Of a stretch of 64,000 nt of DNA, positions 62,912 to 64,000 are shown piece after piece. The stretch is from Methylicorpusculum oleiharenae. GTDB lineage: Bacteria > Pseudomonadota > Gammaproteobacteria > Methylococcales > Methylomonadaceae. The notes under the pieces are model-generated. The model did no database searches. It had not been told where the DNA came from and worked only from the letters and a program-made list of their open reading frames with translations. A program made the translations under genes and the position numbers. Within the stretch, counting starts at the first letter, position 1; every line of letters begins with the position of its first letter. The stretch is from NCBI RefSeq assembly GCF_009828925.2, contig NZ_WUTY02000001.1, positions 2,138,492 through 2,202,491 on the forward strand, given 5' to 3'.

Positions 62912-63138
62912 CGCAGTTTTCTGATCGAAACAAACTGATTGGTTGGCGTTAACTCCATTTCAAAATAGCCCGAGACGCCGTCACGATTCAGATAGCTTTG
63001 AATTTTGCCAGCGGGAAAGGCGATACGCCGACCATCATCGGCCACGACAGAAACTTGTTTGGCAACGCCCTGGTAAACCATAAGGTACTGGTCGTAGCCT
63101 AGATTGAGTGAGAATCGAATGATTTGGTTTTGAGCCAT
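62908..63138 (-). CDS. DUF2835 family protein
   Basis: 76 residues, small beta-rich soluble protein: FSLNLGYDQYLMVYQGVAKQ, VVADDGRRIAFPAGKIQ and GVSGYFEMELT. It matches the DUF2835 pattern seen in gammaproteobacteria; function is unknown. It follows htpX on the same strand after a terminator hairpin, so it may be expressed separately or by readthrough. Its stop overlaps that of fdhD, which converges on it. Confidence 0.85.
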   Translation of the reverse strand: MAQNQIIRFSLNLGYDQYLMVYQGVAKQVSVVADDGRRIAFPAGKIQSYLNRDGVSGYFEMELTPTNQFVSIRKLR

Positions 63139-63148
63139 GAAAATAAAA

Positions 63149-63170
63149 GCCGGACAGTTGCCTGTCCGGC
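63149..63170 (-). terminator. Rho-independent terminator after htpX
   Basis: On the minus strand GCCGGACAG-GCAA-CTGTCCGGC is followed by TTTTATTTT. It begins 15 bp after the htpX stop and ends 10 bp before the DUF2835 start codon. Confidence 0.85.
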
Positions 63171-63184
63171 ATCAATAGAGTTAA

Positions 63185-64000
63185 TTAACGTTGGTTTTTC
63201 AAGGCGGCGATACGCTCTTCCAGCGGCGGATGACTCATAAACAAGCGACTGATGCCGCCGCCGTGAATCCCGAATGCGGCCAGTTGACCGGGTAAGTCTG
63301 CCGGTTCATGAGCCCGTTGCAAGGCTTGCAGCGCACCGATCATTTTTTGGCGGCCGGCTAAATTTGCACCACCTGCGTCAGCTCTGAATTCACGGTAACG
63401 AGAGAACCACATGACCAGCATGGACGCGAGAATCGATAACACGATTTGCATAACCATCTGTGTAACATAGTAAGCAGGGCCGTAACCGCGTTCGGTTTTG
63501 AACACCACACGATCGACAAAGTGACCGATGACTGTTGCAAAGAAATACACGAAGGTATTGACCACGCCTTGCATCAGCGACATGGTAATCATGTCACCAT
63601 TGGCTACGTGGCTTATTTCGTGGCCCAGTACCGCTTCCACCTCATCCGTGCTCATGCTCTGCAAAAGTCCGGTACTGACGGCGACCAGTGCCGAGTTTTT
63701 ATTCATGCCGGTAGCAAAAGCGTTAGGATCGGGACTTTGGAAAATACCGACTTCGGGCATGCCGATGCCTGCGGCCTGGGCTTGACGGGCAACAACATCC
63801 ACGAGCCAGCGCTCTGTCTGGTTGGTCGGATGTTCTATCACCTGAACGCCCATGCTGGATTTTGCCGACCATTTTGATATGGCCAGGGAAATAAACGAAC
63901 CCGTCATGCCGATGACTGCCGACATAATCAACAGCGCGTTAAGATTCAGATCGATACCCTGAGCATCCAGCGTACCGCTGAGTCCCAAGACATTAAAAAT
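63185..64000 (-). CDS. htpX: Membrane zinc protease HtpX (partial, N-terminus beyond window)
   Basis: Inner-membrane M48 metalloprotease for quality control of membrane proteins. The frame runs off the right edge (IFNVLGLSGTLDAQG at the edge), so the start and the first membrane helix are outside; about 271 residues are visible. It shows ALLIMSAVIGMTGSFISLAI, the zinc motif VLGHEISHVANGD (HExxH), NTFVYFFATVIG as a membrane helix, the downstream FRADAGGANLAG Glu/Asp region, and a C-terminal SHPPLEERIAAL. Confidence 0.95.
   Translation of the reverse strand: MFNVLGLSGTLDAQGIDLNLNALLIMSAVIGMTGSFISLAISKWSAKSSMGVQVIEHPTNQTERWLVDVVARQAQAAGIGMPEVGIFQSPDPNAFATGMNKNSALVAVSTGLLQSMSTDEVEAVLGHEISHVANGDMITMSLMQGVVNTFVYFFATVIGHFVDRVVFKTERGYGPAYYVTQMVMQIVLSILASMLVMWFSRYREFRADAGGANLAGRQKMIGALQALQRAHEPADLPGQLAAFGIHGGGISRLFMSHPPLEERIAALKNQR

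Noticed and set aside
1-64000. CRISPR arrays, rRNA and tRNA genes
   Set aside because: I saw no regularly spaced direct repeats, no rRNA segments and no cloverleaf-like sequence in the gaps; a dedicated tRNA scan was not possible.

Overview
This 64 kb window comes from a free-living, motile Gram-negative gammaproteobacterium, most likely a methylotroph or methanotroph of the Methylococcales type. That placement is inferred from gene content: an exosortase A (XrtA/EpsH) exopolysaccharide locus, a Pseudomonas-like polar flagellar and chemotaxis cluster, phosphoketolase with acetate kinase, an NAD-linked molybdenum formate dehydrogenase, and two proteins of the periplasmic quinoprotein relay system. 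No methane or methanol oxidation gene lies inside the window, so the assignment is not proven.

Layout. 1-11.3 kb: exopolysaccharide locus (outer-membrane barrel fragment, chain-length determinant, tyrosine autokinase, XrtA-associated ATPase, gmd, GDP-fucose synthase, wecC, wecB, exosortase fused to EpsI). Most of the sugar genes stand alone, separated by 200-350 bp spacers full of palindromic repeats. 11.3-19.2 kb: accessory stretch with a Uma2 nuclease, a glycogen phosphorylase, decayed Rpn-type and TnpB remnants, a protein with a VPxP-CTERM sorting tail (a likely XrtA substrate), and a three-gene NERD nuclease cassette. 19.2-21.9 kb: repeats, a membrane REC-HPt protein with no kinase core, and a 523-bp mobile repeat. 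21.9-42.2 kb: one almost continuous + strand block, fliLMNOPQR-flhBAF-fleN-fliA-cheYZAB-motCD-parC-parP-cheW plus three small genes. 42.2-46.0 kb: housekeeping genes (pth, lipoprotein, BI-1 protein, truncated haemoglobin, YgjP-like metallopeptidase, thioredoxin-like protein). 46.3-50.0 kb: xfp-ackA. 50.3-56.0 kb: formate dehydrogenase fdsB-fdsA with a divergent LysR regulator. 56.0-60.3 kb: a second mobile repeat, then a quinoprotein-relay metallohydrolase and its SoxYZ-like carrier, separated by an IS3-family insertion. 60.3-64.0 kb: lipoprotein, DUF302 protein, mobA-fdhD, DUF2835 and partial htpX.

How the genes fit together. Xfp and AckA would turn sugar phosphates of the formaldehyde-fixing cycle into acetyl phosphate and acetate with ATP formation. 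Fds would oxidise formate to CO2 with NADH gain, and mobA-fdhD, about 7 kb away, supply its cofactor maturation. The exosortase locus and the sortable secreted protein form a plausible enzyme-substrate pair for surface or biofilm material. The flagellar block holds the export apparatus, switch, placement GTPases, sigma-28 and the chemotaxis core.

The least expected content is the repeat fraction. I found two copies of a 451-523 bp element with 19-bp terminal inverted repeats and perfect 10-bp target duplications; a 149-bp structured element, one copy of which was hit by the IS3-family insertion; and at least four further families of small intergenic elements. Other points for a second look: a metallopeptidase frame without a normal start codon, open from the stop codon of the preceding haemoglobin gene; a terminator hairpin inside a lipoprotein signal-peptide coding region; a triple motif in the CheA linker; and an inverted pair of perfect DnaA boxes.
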